Source of the DNA: Macrococcus epidermidis
GTDB taxonomy: Bacteria; Bacillota; Bacilli; Staphylococcales; Staphylococcaceae
Direction: 5' to 3'
NCBI RefSeq assembly: GCF_003259695.1
Contig: NZ_PZJH01000001.1
Location: 248,001 to 312,000, forward strand
DNA length: 64,000 nucleotides
This document shows, piece by piece, positions 8,442 through 16,887 of this stretch. Below the pieces are notes generated by a model. That model had not been told where the DNA came from. It ran no database searches and was given only the letters and a program-made list of their open reading frames with translations. The position numbers were made by a program, and so were the translations under genes. Within the stretch, counting starts at the first letter, position 1. Each line of letters begins with the position of its first letter.

Positions 8442-9005
8442 ATGATTAGATATGAAATCCATGGAGATAACATCTCAGTAACAGAAGCGATCAGAAATTA
8501 CATCGAAGAGAAATTAAGCAAACTTGAAAGATACTTTACAAACGTGCCGGATACGAATGCACACGTAAAGATTAAAACTTATCAAGATGGAAAATCTAAA
8601 GTAGAGGTAACAATTCCTCTTAAAAATGTTACATTACGTGCCGAAGAACGTCACGATGATTTATATGCAGCAGTTGACTTAATTGTTGAAAAATTAGAGC
8701 GTCAAGTACGTAAACACAAAACAAAAGTAAATCGTAAATTCCGTGAAAAAGGTATTGAAAAAGAAGTTTTCCCAAGTTTACCGGAAGTTGAAGAAGTACC
8801 AGCTGAAAAAGAGGATGAAATTGAAATCATCCGTTCTAAACAGTTTGACTTAAAACCGATGGATGCTGAAGAGGCGGTTTTACAAATGAATCTTTTAGGA
8901 CATGATTTCTACATCTTTAATGATGCTGAAACAAACGATACAAATATCGTCTACAAACGTAAAGATGGTAAATATGGCCTTATTGAAACAAGCGTTAACC
9001 AATAA
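8442..9005 (+). CDS. hpf: Long-form ribosome hibernation promoting factor
   Basis: 187 residues, the long HPF form. The N-terminal S30AE domain (about 1-100; [20 protein letters not shown]) binds the 30S decoding region. A charged linker (about 100-125) leads to the C-terminal dimerisation domain (about 128-187; [33 protein letters not shown]). The protein pairs two 70S ribosomes into inactive 100S particles in stationary phase or stress. AAAGGAG precedes the ATG. A 61-nt spacer separates it from comFC; I saw no clear promoter in it. A strong terminator follows. Confidence 0.95.
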   Translation: MIRYEIHGDNISVTEAIRNYIEEKLSKLERYFTNVPDTNAHVKIKTYQDGKSKVEVTIPLKNVTLRAEERHDDLYAAVDLIVEKLERQVRKHKTKVNRKFREKGIEKEVFPSLPEVEEVPAEKEDEIEIIRSKQFDLKPMDAEEAVLQMNLLGHDFYIFNDAETNDTNIVYKRKDGKYGLIETSVNQ

Positions 9006-9025
9006 TTGAATTAAAGTATATATCA

Positions 9026-9057
9026 AACTGAAGCGATTTTTCGCTTCAGTTTTTTTC
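9026..9057 (+). terminator. Terminator of hpf
   Basis: An 11-bp perfect stem (AACTGAAGCGA / TCGCTTCAGTT) with a TTTT loop is followed by a T run. Confidence 0.9.
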
Positions 9058-9131
9058 TCGCTATAAATATATATCATTTATTTATATTTAATTTTTATGG
9101 TTTATTTTAACAGATAAAATATACGAAATAT

Positions 9132-9186
9132 TTTTATAAAATCACGATAAGTGCTATTATTATTAGTTGAAGACGTATGTATACGT
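9132..9186 (+). promoter_or_regulatory. Candidate secA promoter and leader palindrome
   Basis: TATTAT at 9155-9160 is preceded by TGC (extended -10 form) and, 17 nt upstream, by a weak TTTTAT. A near-palindrome ACGTA-TGTA-TACGT (9173-9186) follows in the leader before the AAAGGAG of secA. No regulator is assigned. Confidence 0.4.
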
Positions 9187-9205
9187 ATTAAAAGGAGAGA
9201 ACACA

Positions 9206-11734
9206 ATGGGATTCATTAAAAAGATGTTAGATGGCAATAAAAGAGAACTTAAAACGTTATCTAAAATTGCTGATAAAGTAGAAACATTTGCAGAAGAAAT
9301 TGCTTCATTATCCGATGAAGACCTTAAAAATAGAACAGCGAAATTTCAAGCTGATTTAAAAGAGATTGAAGATTATAGAAAACAAGAAAAATATTTAGAT
9401 GATATTCTACCTGAAGCATATGCGATTGTCCGTGAGGCTTCAACGCGTGTGTTAGGTATGCGTCCATTTAAAGTTCAAATTATGGGTGGTACTGCGATAC
9501 ATCGTGGAGATATTGCGGAAATGAGAACTGGGGAAGGTAAAACGTTAACTGCTACAATGCCGGTTTATTTAAACGCATTAACAGGACGAGGCGTTCACGT
9601 TGTAACTGTCAACGAATACTTATCTAGCACACAAGCAGAAGAAATGTCTCAGTTATATAATTTCTTAGGCCTATCAGTAGGTGTTAACTTAAACCATTTA
9701 TCTACTGAAGAAAAACGTGCTGCATATAATGCAGATATTACGTATAGTACGAACAATGAATTAGGATTCGATTACTTACGTGACAACATGGTTACGTATA
9801 AGGAAGAACGTGTTATGCGTCCTTTAAACTTCGCTATCATTGATGAGGTTGACTCAATCTTAATTGATGAAGCACGTACGCCATTAATTATTTCAGGTCA
9901 GGCTGAAAAATCAACGAGTCTTTATATTCAGGCGAATGTCTTTGTCAAGATGTTACGTGATGAAGAAGATTATAACTATGATGAGAAGACTAAAGGGATT
10001 CAGCTTACTGAGCAGGGTATAGATAAAGCTGAGAAAATGTTTAAAGTAGATAACCTTTATGATGTTAAGAACGTTAACTTAATGCATCATATTAATATCG
10101 CTTTAAAAGCAAATCGTTCAATGCTGAAAGATGTAGATTATGTTGTACAGGATGGCGAGATTGTTATCGTCGATCAGTTTACTGGCCGTACGATGCCTGG
10201 TCGTCGTTTCTCAGATGGGGTACATCAAGCAATTGAGGCGAAAGAAGCCGTTGAAATTCAAAACGAATCAAAAACAATGGCTTCAATTACATTCCAGAAC
10301 TTCTTCCGTATGTATAATAAATTGTCTGGTATGACAGGTACAGCAAAAACAGAAGAAGAAGAATTAATGAATATCTATAATATGGCAGTTACACAAATCC
10401 CGACGAATAATCCGATTGCCCGTGTCGATGCAGCTGACTTAATCTTTGCTTCTGAAAAAGGTAAATTCCATGCTGTAGTCGATGAAGTCATTGAACGTCA
10501 TAAACAAGGACAACCAGTGTTACTTGGTACTGTTGCAGTTGAGACGAGTGAATATATTTCTGATTTACTTAAGAAACGCGGTATTCGACATAATGTATTA
10601 AATGCTAAAAACCATGAACGAGAAGCAGAAATCGTTCAATATGCCGGTGAAAAAGGTGCTGTAACGATTGCTACCAATATGGCTGGTCGTGGTACGGATA
10701 TTAAATTAGGTGAAGGTGTTAAAGAATTAGGTGGATTAGCTGTTATTGGTACTGAACGTCATGAATCACGTCGTATCGATGATCAGTTACGTGGTCGTTC
10801 TGGACGTCAAGGTGATCCAGGTTTCTCAAGATTCTACCTTTCACTTCAGGATGAACTGATGGTGCGTTTCGGTTCAGAACGTATGCAGTCAATGATGACA
10901 AAGCTAGGTATGAATGATGAAGCACCGATTGAATCAAAAATGGTTTCACGCGCAGTTGAATCCGCACAAAAACGTGTTGAAGGTAACAACTACGATAGCC
11001 GTAAACGTGTATTAGAATATGACGATGTTTTACGTAAACAACGTGAAATTATTTATGAAGAACGTAACGAAATCCTAGAAACTGAAGATTGTTCAGCAAT
11101 GGTTCATGGCATGATTGAGCAATCTGTACGACGCGCAGTTGACTTCCATTTTGCTGGTGAAGAAGATACGCATGACTATGAAACGTTTATCAATTATGTT
11201 GAAGATATGTACCTTACTGAAGGTGCACTGAATGTTGAAGATATTAATCGACGAGATAATGATGAAATATATGAAATTGTTATGAAAGCTGTTGAGAAAC
11301 AATTATTACATCAACAAGATGAATTGGGCGAACAATTCTTAGAATTTGAACGTATGATTCTGCTTCGCACAATTGATATGAAATGGACGGATCATATCGA
11401 TACAATGGATCAGTTACGTACAGGTATCCATTTAAGAAGTTATGGACAAATTAACCCGTTACGTGAATATCAAAATGAAAGCTTAACGATGTTTGATGCA
11501 ATGCTTGAAAATATTGAAGACGATGTGAGTAAATATGTATTAAAATCTATCGTCGAAAAAGATGAACATGTTGAACGTGAACAAGTTGCAGTAGGACAAG
11601 CAATGGTTGCAAATGACGGAAAAGAAAAAGTGAAGAAACAACCGAAAACAAAAACTGAGCCAGACATTGGTCGAAACGATCCATGTCCATGTGGTAGCGG
11701 TAAAAAGTATAAAAACTGTCACGGAAGAGAGTAG
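9206..11734 (+). CDS. secA: SecA preprotein translocase ATPase
   Basis: 842 residues, the usual SecA1 length. Walker A TGEGKT (108-113), the DEVD box [15 protein letters not shown], the crosslinking and scaffold regions and motif [15 protein letters not shown] are visible. The C-terminus carries the zinc/SecB-type tail [16 protein letters not shown]. SecA drives protein export through SecYEG; SecG is encoded at 42.1 kb. An in-frame ATG at 9167 exists, but AAAGGAGAG lies just before ATG 9206, whose protein begins [11 protein letters not shown] like other staphylococcal SecA. prfB starts five bases after the stop, a conserved secA-prfB pair. Confidence 0.97.
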   Translation: MGFIKKMLDGNKRELKTLSKIADKVETFAEEIASLSDEDLKNRTAKFQADLKEIEDYRKQEKYLDDILPEAYAIVREASTRVLGMRPFKVQIMGGTAIHRGDIAEMRTGEGKTLTATMPVYLNALTGRGVHVVTVNEYLSSTQAEEMSQLYNFLGLSVGVNLNHLSTEEKRAAYNADITYSTNNELGFDYLRDNMVTYKEERVMRPLNFAIIDEVDSILIDEARTPLIISGQAEKSTSLYIQANVFVKMLRDEEDYNYDEKTKGIQLTEQGIDKAEKMFKVDNLYDVKNVNLMHHINIALKANRSMLKDVDYVVQDGEIVIVDQFTGRTMPGRRFSDGVHQAIEAKEAVEIQNESKTMASITFQNFFRMYNKLSGMTGTAKTEEEELMNIYNMAVTQIPTNNPIARVDAADLIFASEKGKFHAVVDEVIERHKQGQPVLLGTVAVETSEYISDLLKKRGIRHNVLNAKNHEREAEIVQYAGEKGAVTIATNMAGRGTDIKLGEGVKELGGLAVIGTERHESRRIDDQLRGRSGRQGDPGFSRFYLSLQDELMVRFGSERMQSMMTKLGMNDEAPIESKMVSRAVESAQKRVEGNNYDSRKRVLEYDDVLRKQREIIYEERNEILETEDCSAMVHGMIEQSVRRAVDFHFAGEEDTHDYETFINYVEDMYLTEGALNVEDINRRDNDEIYEIVMKAVEKQLLHQQDELGEQFLEFERMILLRTIDMKWTDHIDTMDQLRTGIHLRSYGQINPLREYQNESLTMFDAMLENIEDDVSKYVLKSIVEKDEHVEREQVAVGQAMVANDGKEKVKKQPKTKTEPDIGRNDPCPCGSGKKYKNCHGRE

Positions 11735-11739
11735 TCTGA

Positions 11740-12841
11740 ATGGAACAATTTGAAATTAACAATGCTTTAAATGAGATTAAAGAGAAAATAGATAGCTTTA
11801 GGGGGTCTCTTTGACTTAGAAGAAAAAGAGACAAACATTCAAGAATATGAAGAGATGATGGCTGATCCGGATTTCTGGAATGATGGGGATAAAGCCCAAG
11901 AGATTATCAATAAAAATAATGCTTTAAAAGAAGTTGTAAATGGCTTTAATGCATTAGTAGAAAAGTATGAAAACATTGAAGTATTAATAGAAATGTTGAA
12001 GGAAGAATCAGATAAAGAAAGTGAAGCAGAGCTGATTCAACAACTTCAAAGTTTAACCGAAGATACAAATGAATTTGAACTTAAAATGTTACTGAATGGT
12101 GAGTTTGATGCAAATAATGCGATTTTAGAGTTACATCCAGGTGCTGGTGGAACAGAGTCACAAGACTGGGGAGAAATGCTCTTACGTATGTATCAGCGAT
12201 TTGCAGATAAACGTGGATTTAAAGTTGAAACACTTGATTATTTACCGGGGGATGAAGCTGGAATAAAGAGTGTCACAATCTTAATTAAAGGCCATAATGC
12301 TTATGGTTATTTAAAAGCTGAAAAAGGTGTTCATCGATTAGTGCGTATCTCTCCATTTGATTCTTCTGGAAGACGTCATACATCATTTGTATCATGCGAT
12401 GTAACACCAGAACTAAATAATGAGAATATTGAAATTGAGGTTAGGGCAGAAGATATTAAAGTCGATACGTATCGTGCTAGTGGTGCAGGTGGACAGCACA
12501 TCAATACGACAGACTCTGCTGTCCGAATCACCCATACTCCAACAGGAATTGTTGTTACTTGCCAGAATGAACGCTCTCAAATTAAGAACAGAGATCAGGC
12601 TATGAAAATGTTAAAGGCGAAATTATATCAGCGTAAGATTGAAGAACAAGAAGCTGAGCTCGCGGCAATTCGTGGTGAACAAAAAGAAATCGGCTGGGGA
12701 TCACAAATTCGTTCTTATGTATTCCATCCTTATTCAATGGTGAAAGATCACAGAACAAATGCGGAAACTGGAAATACAGGAGCAGTGATGGATGGCGATC
12801 TTGATTTATTTATTGATGCTTATTTAAAAAGCCAATTATAA
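11740..12841 (+). CDS. prfB: Peptide chain release factor 2 (programmed +1 frameshift)
   Basis: Codons 1-24 run from ATG 11740 to CTT 11809-11811 and then meet an in-frame TGA (11812-11814). Shifting +1 at CTT-T-GAC continues the protein from 11813 to the stop at 12839-12841, giving about 366 residues. The second frame holds the RF2 tripeptide region ([17 protein letters not shown]) and the catalytic GGQ in [18 protein letters not shown]2 ends translation at UGA and UAA. The ribosome binding signal lies at the end of secA, so the two genes form an operon. A gene caller that ignores frameshifts would start this gene wrongly at 11855. Confidence 0.96.
11800..11815 (+). other. prfB autoregulatory frameshift site
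   Basis: AGGGGG (internal Shine-Dalgarno-like element, 11800-11805), then TCT, slippery CTT, stop TGA and a following C form the standard RF2 frameshift signal. When RF2 is scarce the ribosome stalls at TGA and shifts +1, so RF2 controls its own synthesis. Confidence 0.95.
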
Positions 12842-12874
12842 GCATTCCAAATGTTTAATAAAAGTATTAACGAT

Positions 12875-12914
12875 AAAAGAGATAGAGACAATCATTTGTC
12901 ACTATCTCTTTTTT
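12875..12914 (+). terminator. Terminator of secA-prfB
   Basis: AAGAGATAG-A-GACAA pairs with TTGTC-A-CTATCTCTT across a short loop with one A-A mismatch, followed by a T run. Confidence 0.85.
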
Positions 12915-12953
12915 GGGTATAATTAAAGTAATATAAAATATGGGGGTATTATC

Positions 12954-13271
12954 ATGAAAAAATTATTTACAGGACTTGCACTTTCAGCATTAGTACTCGG
13001 GGCATGTGGAAATGGTGAAGAAGAAAAAACAACGGACAAAACAACTTCAAATGATCCAGGCAGAGAAGCATTTGCCAATAGTTCATGTATTGGATGTCAT
13101 GGTAAAGACTTAGAAGGTGGAAGCGGACCAAACTTAACAAAGGTCGGAGGAAAATATTCTGAACAGGAAATTTTAGAAATTATAAAGAATGGTAAAGGCT
13201 CTATGCCAAAGAATTTAGTTGAAGGTAAAGATGCAGAAAATATAGCGAAGTATTTAGCAAAACAAAAATAA
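12954..13271 (+). CDS. Lipid-anchored small cytochrome c (c551/CccB type)
   Basis: 105 residues. A lipoprotein signal ends at the lipobox LGAC (C18), followed by a charged linker (about 20-33) and a mono-heme cytochrome domain with CIGCH (45-49) and the likely axial Met in GSMP (M84). The protein would sit on the outer face of the membrane and carry electrons to a terminal oxidase, like Bacillus CccB. It needs Lgt (encoded at 22.7 kb) for lipidation. GGGGGT precedes the ATG. Confidence 0.88.
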   Translation: MKKLFTGLALSALVLGACGNGEEEKTTDKTTSNDPGREAFANSSCIGCHGKDLEGGSGPNLTKVGGKYSEQEILEIIKNGKGSMPKNLVEGKDAENIAKYLAKQK

Positions 13272-13300
13272 TAAAATTTTATAGAATACTTAAAGATAAT

Positions 13301-13317
13301 ATTACAAGTACGTAACA
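13301..13317 (-). promoter_or_regulatory. WalR (YycF) box upstream of the LysM-NlpC/P60 gene
   Basis: ATTACA-AGTAC-GTAACA is, on the other strand, TGTTAC-N5-TGTAAT, a full match to TGTWAH-N5-TGTWAH. It ends 28 nt before an extended -10 (TGC-TATATT, 13342-13350), so it covers the region just upstream of -35, as expected for WalR activation of a wall hydrolase gene. Confidence 0.72.
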
Positions 13318-13394
13318 AATGCCTGAAATTAGATGAACATATGCTATATTATTTTTAAGTAAACACATGGGCTTACAGGAGGCATTTGTACAAT

Positions 13395-14423
13395 ATGAAA
13401 AGATTAGTTTTATCGATTGTTGGCTTAACAACAATCATTACAGTTGCTTCACAGGCACAAGCAAGTAATTATCATGTGAAGCAAGGTGATACACTTTATA
13501 CGATTGCAAAAGAAAATGGTACAAGTGTCTATGAATTAAAGCTTTTAAACAATTTGAATGAAACACAGCTTACGCCAGGACAAAAAATAAAGATTTCATC
13601 AGATTACTATAAAGTGACAAAAGATGATACAGTACAGAGTATCGCGAAGAAATTTAAGATTACACCATTTGAAGTTAGATTCTGGAACAGATTATCTTCA
13701 AATGAGTTGACAATAGGTAAAAAACTAATTGTTTCTGAAGATGCTTATCGTAAATATAAAGAAAAAAAACGTAAAAACCATCATGTAACGCCGGCGCTTT
13801 CACCGGATTCGGCAAGAATACTTGATGAAATTGATCAAAAAGAATTAAAAGAATCTTTAAACAACGAAGAAACTGATATTAATGAAGAAATGGATAGTAA
13901 TGATATTCAAGTCACAGTAGATGAAAACTATTCATCTGAATCGGATGTCCAAAATATTGATGCTGAATATTATACTCAAAATAGTCAGTCATTGAATGAG
14001 TCATCGAATGCAATATCAGAAGAAAATACTCAATTAAATACACTAGTAGATAAGTCGACTCAAAAAAAACCATTCAATATGATTGAAGGCGATGTTGCAC
14101 GAATAGCCCATCGCATTGCTGAAGGTAAATCATATGTTTATGGTGCCAACAGTAATAATGCTGTAGATTGTTCAGCATTTGCGCAACAAGTCTTAAAAGC
14201 TTTAGGTAAATCAATTCCACGAACAACTTATGAACAGATGGCAGTCGGTACAAGAGTTCTACAGCCACAGCCGGGAGACCTTGTATTTTTTAATAATGGC
14301 AGTCATGTCGGAGTTTACATTGGCAATGGCCAGATGGTTGATGCATTGAATCCAAAAGCTGGAGTGGGCCAGCGAGCAGTAAATTACATTAGTGGAACGA
14401 TTACAGGATATTATCGTTATTAA
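13395..14423 (+). CDS. Secreted LysM-NlpC/P60 peptidoglycan endopeptidase
   Basis: 342 residues. Signal peptide 1-23 (cleavage after AQA), LysM 1 (about 25-67, YHVKQGDTLYTIAK), LysM 2 (about 71-113, YKVTKDDTVQSIAK), an acidic Ser/Asn-rich linker (about 140-230), and a C-terminal NlpC/P60 domain (231-342) with catalytic C259 in DCSAF and H304 in GSHVGVYIG. The third catalytic position, often His, appears as Asp 316 in MVDALNP. The LysM repeats should bind glycan and the domain should cut stem peptides during wall turnover. TTG 13386 is in frame but too close to AGGAGG; ATG 13395 gives a clean signal peptide. A WalR box lies upstream. Confidence 0.88.
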   Translation: MKRLVLSIVGLTTIITVASQAQASNYHVKQGDTLYTIAKENGTSVYELKLLNNLNETQLTPGQKIKISSDYYKVTKDDTVQSIAKKFKITPFEVRFWNRLSSNELTIGKKLIVSEDAYRKYKEKKRKNHHVTPALSPDSARILDEIDQKELKESLNNEETDINEEMDSNDIQVTVDENYSSESDVQNIDAEYYTQNSQSLNESSNAISEENTQLNTLVDKSTQKKPFNMIEGDVARIAHRIAEGKSYVYGANSNNAVDCSAFAQQVLKALGKSIPRTTYEQMAVGTRVLQPQPGDLVFFNNGSHVGVYIGNGQMVDALNPKAGVGQRAVNYISGTITGYYRY

Positions 14424-14440
14424 TATGGTGTTTAATAGAA

Positions 14441-14475
14441 GCGCGTGTCTATTATGTCATGCGTTTTTATTTTTT
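14441..14475 (+). terminator. Terminator of the LysM-NlpC/P60 gene
   Basis: GCGCGTG pairs with CATGCGT (wobbles allowed) around a 10-nt loop and is followed by a T-rich run. Confidence 0.65.
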
Positions 14476-14655
14476 AGTTTTTCCGATTTTAGATGCTATA
14501 AATTAATAAAATATAAATATATATATATAATAATTTGAAAATTTGAAATCTTAATGAGAGAAGTAATATTTAGAGCATAAATCTACTATAGTATTACAAA
14601 CTGAACATACTTTTGTAATATTGATGCAAAAAATTACGTGTGTCATGACACTTGT

Positions 14656-14672
14656 ATTACATATCCGTAACA
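14656..14672 (-). promoter_or_regulatory. WalR (YycF) box upstream of the CHAP hydrolase gene
   Basis: ATTACA-TATCC-GTAACA is a full reverse-strand match to TGTWAH-N5-TGTWAH. It ends 30 nt before TATAAT (14702-14707), nearly the same geometry as the box at 13301-13317. Confidence 0.75.
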
Positions 14673-14768
14673 TTGAATTCTTAATACTTTCTTTATGGTA
14701 ATATAATTTCTGTTGATAAATAATTCATTATTTATACATAAATATATTATTCGGAGGAAAAAGAAATC

Positions 14769-15209
14769 ATGAAAAAAATCGTTTTATCATTTATTACTAC
14801 TATGATGTTATTGACTACTGCCGAGTTTACTGAAGTTATGCCACAATCACAAGTTAAAACAGCTGAGGCTGGTTCTTATGGATATTCAAATCCTTATTAC
14901 TGGGGAAGTTGCGCATATTATGCATACCAACGTCGTGCACAATTAGGAAGACCGGTTGGTAAGTATTGGGGCAATGCGGCAAACTGGGCATATAAAGCAC
15001 GTTATGCAGGATATAAAGTTAGAAGATCACCAATTAAAGGTGCTGTACTTGTTTCTCGAAGTGGATATTATGGTCATGTTGCAGTAGTGGAAAGAACATA
15101 TAGTAATGGATCAATTTTAGTATCAGAAATGAATTATCCTCGTCAAGGTGTTAAGACTTATCGTGTGATTTCTAAATATCAAAAAGGAAACTATCAATAT
15201 ATTTATTAA
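14769..15209 (+). CDS. Small secreted CHAP-domain peptidoglycan hydrolase (SsaA-like)
   Basis: 146 residues. A signal peptide (about 1-34, ending near AEA) is followed directly by a CHAP domain with no anchor or repeat. Catalytic residues are visible: C48 in WGSCAYYA, H103 in YYGHVAVVE and E120/N122 in SEMNYP. Related staphylococcal proteins (SsaA family) cleave amide or peptide bonds in peptidoglycan and are the classic WalKR targets, matching the WalR box about 100 nt upstream. The protein is almost only the catalytic domain, so it is probably diffusible or held by charge (it is rich in Tyr, Arg and Lys). GGAGG precedes the ATG. Confidence 0.87.
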   Translation: MKKIVLSFITTMMLLTTAEFTEVMPQSQVKTAEAGSYGYSNPYYWGSCAYYAYQRRAQLGRPVGKYWGNAANWAYKARYAGYKVRRSPIKGAVLVSRSGYYGHVAVVERTYSNGSILVSEMNYPRQGVKTYRVISKYQKGNYQYIY

Positions 15210-15217
15210 AATTATAC

Positions 15218-15252
15218 AGAAGATGAACATTAAATGGTTCATCTTCTTTTTT
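15218..15252 (+). terminator. Terminator of the CHAP gene
   Basis: An 11-bp stem AGAAGATGAAC / GTTCATCTTCT is followed by a T run. Confidence 0.88.
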
Positions 15253-15327
15253 GTTTTTAAGTTGACTTAGGTTTAAACTTATTTCTAATTACGTTATGAT
15301 AGACATAATAACTATTGAGGTGGAAAG

Positions 15328-15867
15328 ATGAAGCATTTAATCACGGCAATACTTCTTTTTATATTTTTAAGTTTAGTGGGATATAGTATTTATCAAGCGA
15401 CACAATTTAATACAGCTTCAGATGATGCAAAGCAGGTAACAACCCATGAACATCCTATCAACAATCAAAATATTAGTAATGTAACGGTAAATGATTTAGA
15501 ATCAAATCAATTTAAATTGAAAGAACAATTAAAACATGATATCAATATCATTAATTTCTGGGCATCATGGTGTGGCCCATGTAATGAAGAGATGCCTGAA
15601 CTTGTTGCTTTTGATAACGAGAAACCTAATCATGTAGGATTAATCGGTATGAATGTGCAGGACAAAGAGAAAAAGCGAACTGCGTTTATACAGCAGTATA
15701 AAGCGAAATACCCGATGTTAGTTTTAGATGAAGCACAAATGAAACAATATAAGATTAACAATATTCCTACAACAATTTTTGTTGATAAAAATGGTAAGGT
15801 TTTAAAAACTTATATTGGTGAACTCAATAGAAATAAGTTAGAAAAAATAATAGCAGATTTAAAATAA
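15328..15867 (+). CDS. Membrane-anchored TlpA/ResA-type thioredoxin
   Basis: 179 residues. A single N-terminal hydrophobic helix (about 4-24) acts as anchor or uncleaved signal, and a thioredoxin domain (about 50-179) carries W81-C82-G-P-C85 in NFWASWCGPC and a cis-proline in NNIPTTIF. TlpA/ResA proteins work outside the membrane as thiol reductants, for instance on apocytochrome c; the cytochrome c gene 2 kb upstream makes that substrate plausible, though this is inference. GAGGTGG precedes the ATG. It lies close to the HD-domain gene and is probably co-transcribed. Confidence 0.85.
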   Translation: MKHLITAILLFIFLSLVGYSIYQATQFNTASDDAKQVTTHEHPINNQNISNVTVNDLESNQFKLKEQLKHDINIINFWASWCGPCNEEMPELVAFDNEKPNHVGLIGMNVQDKEKKRTAFIQQYKAKYPMLVLDEAQMKQYKINNIPTTIFVDKNGKVLKTYIGELNRNKLEKIIADLK

Positions 15868-15882
15868 AGAGGAGTGATTGTA

Positions 15883-16530
15883 GTGGGTGTACATCAATAT
15901 TTTAAAAGTTTATCTGACTTAGAAAAGCTAATACGCTGTCCAGGTAAGTTCAAATATCAGGAGCATAATGTAGCAAGTCACTCATTTAAAGTTACAAAAA
16001 TTGCTCAGTATCTTGCTACAGTTGAAGAATATCATGGCACTGAGATTAACTGGAAAAATGTCTATGAAAAAGCACTCAACCACGATTATCCTGAAATTTT
16101 TACAGGTGATATAAAAACACCTGTTAAATATGCTTCTAAAGAGCTTAAGCAATTATTCAGTGATGTGGAAGAACAGATGATTGCACGTTTTATAGACTCT
16201 GAATTTCCGGAAAGCTATCGAGCGATTTATCATGAACGATTAAAAGAAGGAAAAGATGAAACGATAGAAGGTCAAATCCTTTCAGTGGCTGATAAAATTG
16301 ATTTACTATACGAGTCTTTTGGAGAGATCCAGAAAAGAAATCCAGAACCGCTATTCTTTGAAATATATGAAAAGAGCTTACGCACAATTATACAATTTGA
16401 CCACTTACATTGTGTACAGGATTTCCTTGAAAATATACTTCCTGAAATGTTACAGGAAAAATTTATTCCACGTTCAGAATTAAAGGAATTAACGGTATCA
16501 ATATTAGAAGTAAAAGAGTCAGATCTATGA
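15883..16530 (+). CDS. HD-domain 5'-nucleotidase, YfbR-like
   Basis: 215 residues. It has the HD phosphohydrolase pattern: H near 30 (HNVASHSFKVTKIAQ), the HD pair in ALNHDYPEIFTGDIKTPVKYAS and a later D in VADKIDLLYE. YfbR-family enzymes are metal-dependent deoxynucleoside 5'-monophosphatases; the exact substrate is unproven here. GAGGAG at 15869-15874 overlaps the in-frame GTG 15874, so GTG 15883, eight bases downstream, is the likely start. It overlaps csbA by four bases (ATGA), and the genes lead toward uvrB as in staphylococci. Confidence 0.82.
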   Translation: MGVHQYFKSLSDLEKLIRCPGKFKYQEHNVASHSFKVTKIAQYLATVEEYHGTEINWKNVYEKALNHDYPEIFTGDIKTPVKYASKELKQLFSDVEEQMIARFIDSEFPESYRAIYHERLKEGKDETIEGQILSVADKIDLLYESFGEIQKRNPEPLFFEIYEKSLRTIIQFDHLHCVQDFLENILPEMLQEKFIPRSELKELTVSILEVKESDL

Positions 16531-16757
16531 CGATATGGTATTGGTTAGCCTCATTATTACCAGCGCTTATGGTCGTTATATTTAGTATGATTGTCAGAAA
16601 TAAATACACGGGCATGATACTATCTACTATAGTAATCGGTGTATCAGTCTATAAAGGATTTTTTCATTCACAGATGATCGTATTTTTAGATACGATGAGT
16701 CTAATTATTGGTTATTTAATTGTGGACTTTTATAAATTAGATAAAGGAAATGACTAA
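16527..16757 (+). CDS. csbA: CsbA-family small membrane protein (DUF2198)
   Basis: 76 residues with two to three hydrophobic helices (about 4-22, 28-46, 50-68) and a short charged tail. CsbA proteins lie just upstream of uvrB in Bacillus and staphylococci, and this gene has the same place and size. In Bacillus it belongs to the general stress regulon; its biochemical role is unknown. Start overlaps the stop of the HD gene. A terminator follows. Confidence 0.8.
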   Translation: MTIWYWLASLLPALMVVIFSMIVRNKYTGMILSTIVIGVSVYKGFFHSQMIVFLDTMSLIIGYLIVDFYKLDKGND

Positions 16758-16795
16758 CAGTTCAAACATTTTATGTTCTGAGCTGTTTTCTTTTT
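16756..16795 (+). terminator. Terminator of the csbA transcription unit
   Basis: AACAGTTCA pairs with TGAGCTGTT (wobble) and extends inward with one bulge, followed by TTTTCTTTTT. The stem begins at the csbA stop codon. Confidence 0.7.
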
Positions 16796-16824
16796 ATATG
16801 ATAAAGTTAGTGTAATATCTCGTC

Positions 16825-16838
16825 CGAACAAATGTTTG
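16825..16838. promoter_or_regulatory. LexA (DinR) SOS box upstream of uvrB
   Basis: CGAACAAATGTTTG matches CGAACRNRYGTTYG fully. It lies 50 nt upstream of the uvrB ATG, within the promoter spacer, which fits SOS control of the uvrB-uvrA operon. Confidence 0.88.
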
Positions 16839-16887
16839 TATTTTTTATTTTTTTTTTGGTAAAATATTATCGAAAAGGAGGGCGCAT

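Larger units (their letters stand above)
14424..14768. other. 345-nt spacer with terminator, WalR box and promoter
   Basis: This spacer has no coding region I can support. It holds the terminator of the preceding gene (14441-14475), a very AT-rich stretch (14500-14545), a WalR box (14656-14672), a TATAAT -10 (14702-14707) and the GGAGG of the CHAP gene. Confidence 0.6.

Noticed and set aside
11812-11814. TGA in prfB as a pseudogene or sequencing error
   Set aside because: The surrounding AGGGGG-TCT-CTT-TGA-C is the programmed frameshift signal of RF2.
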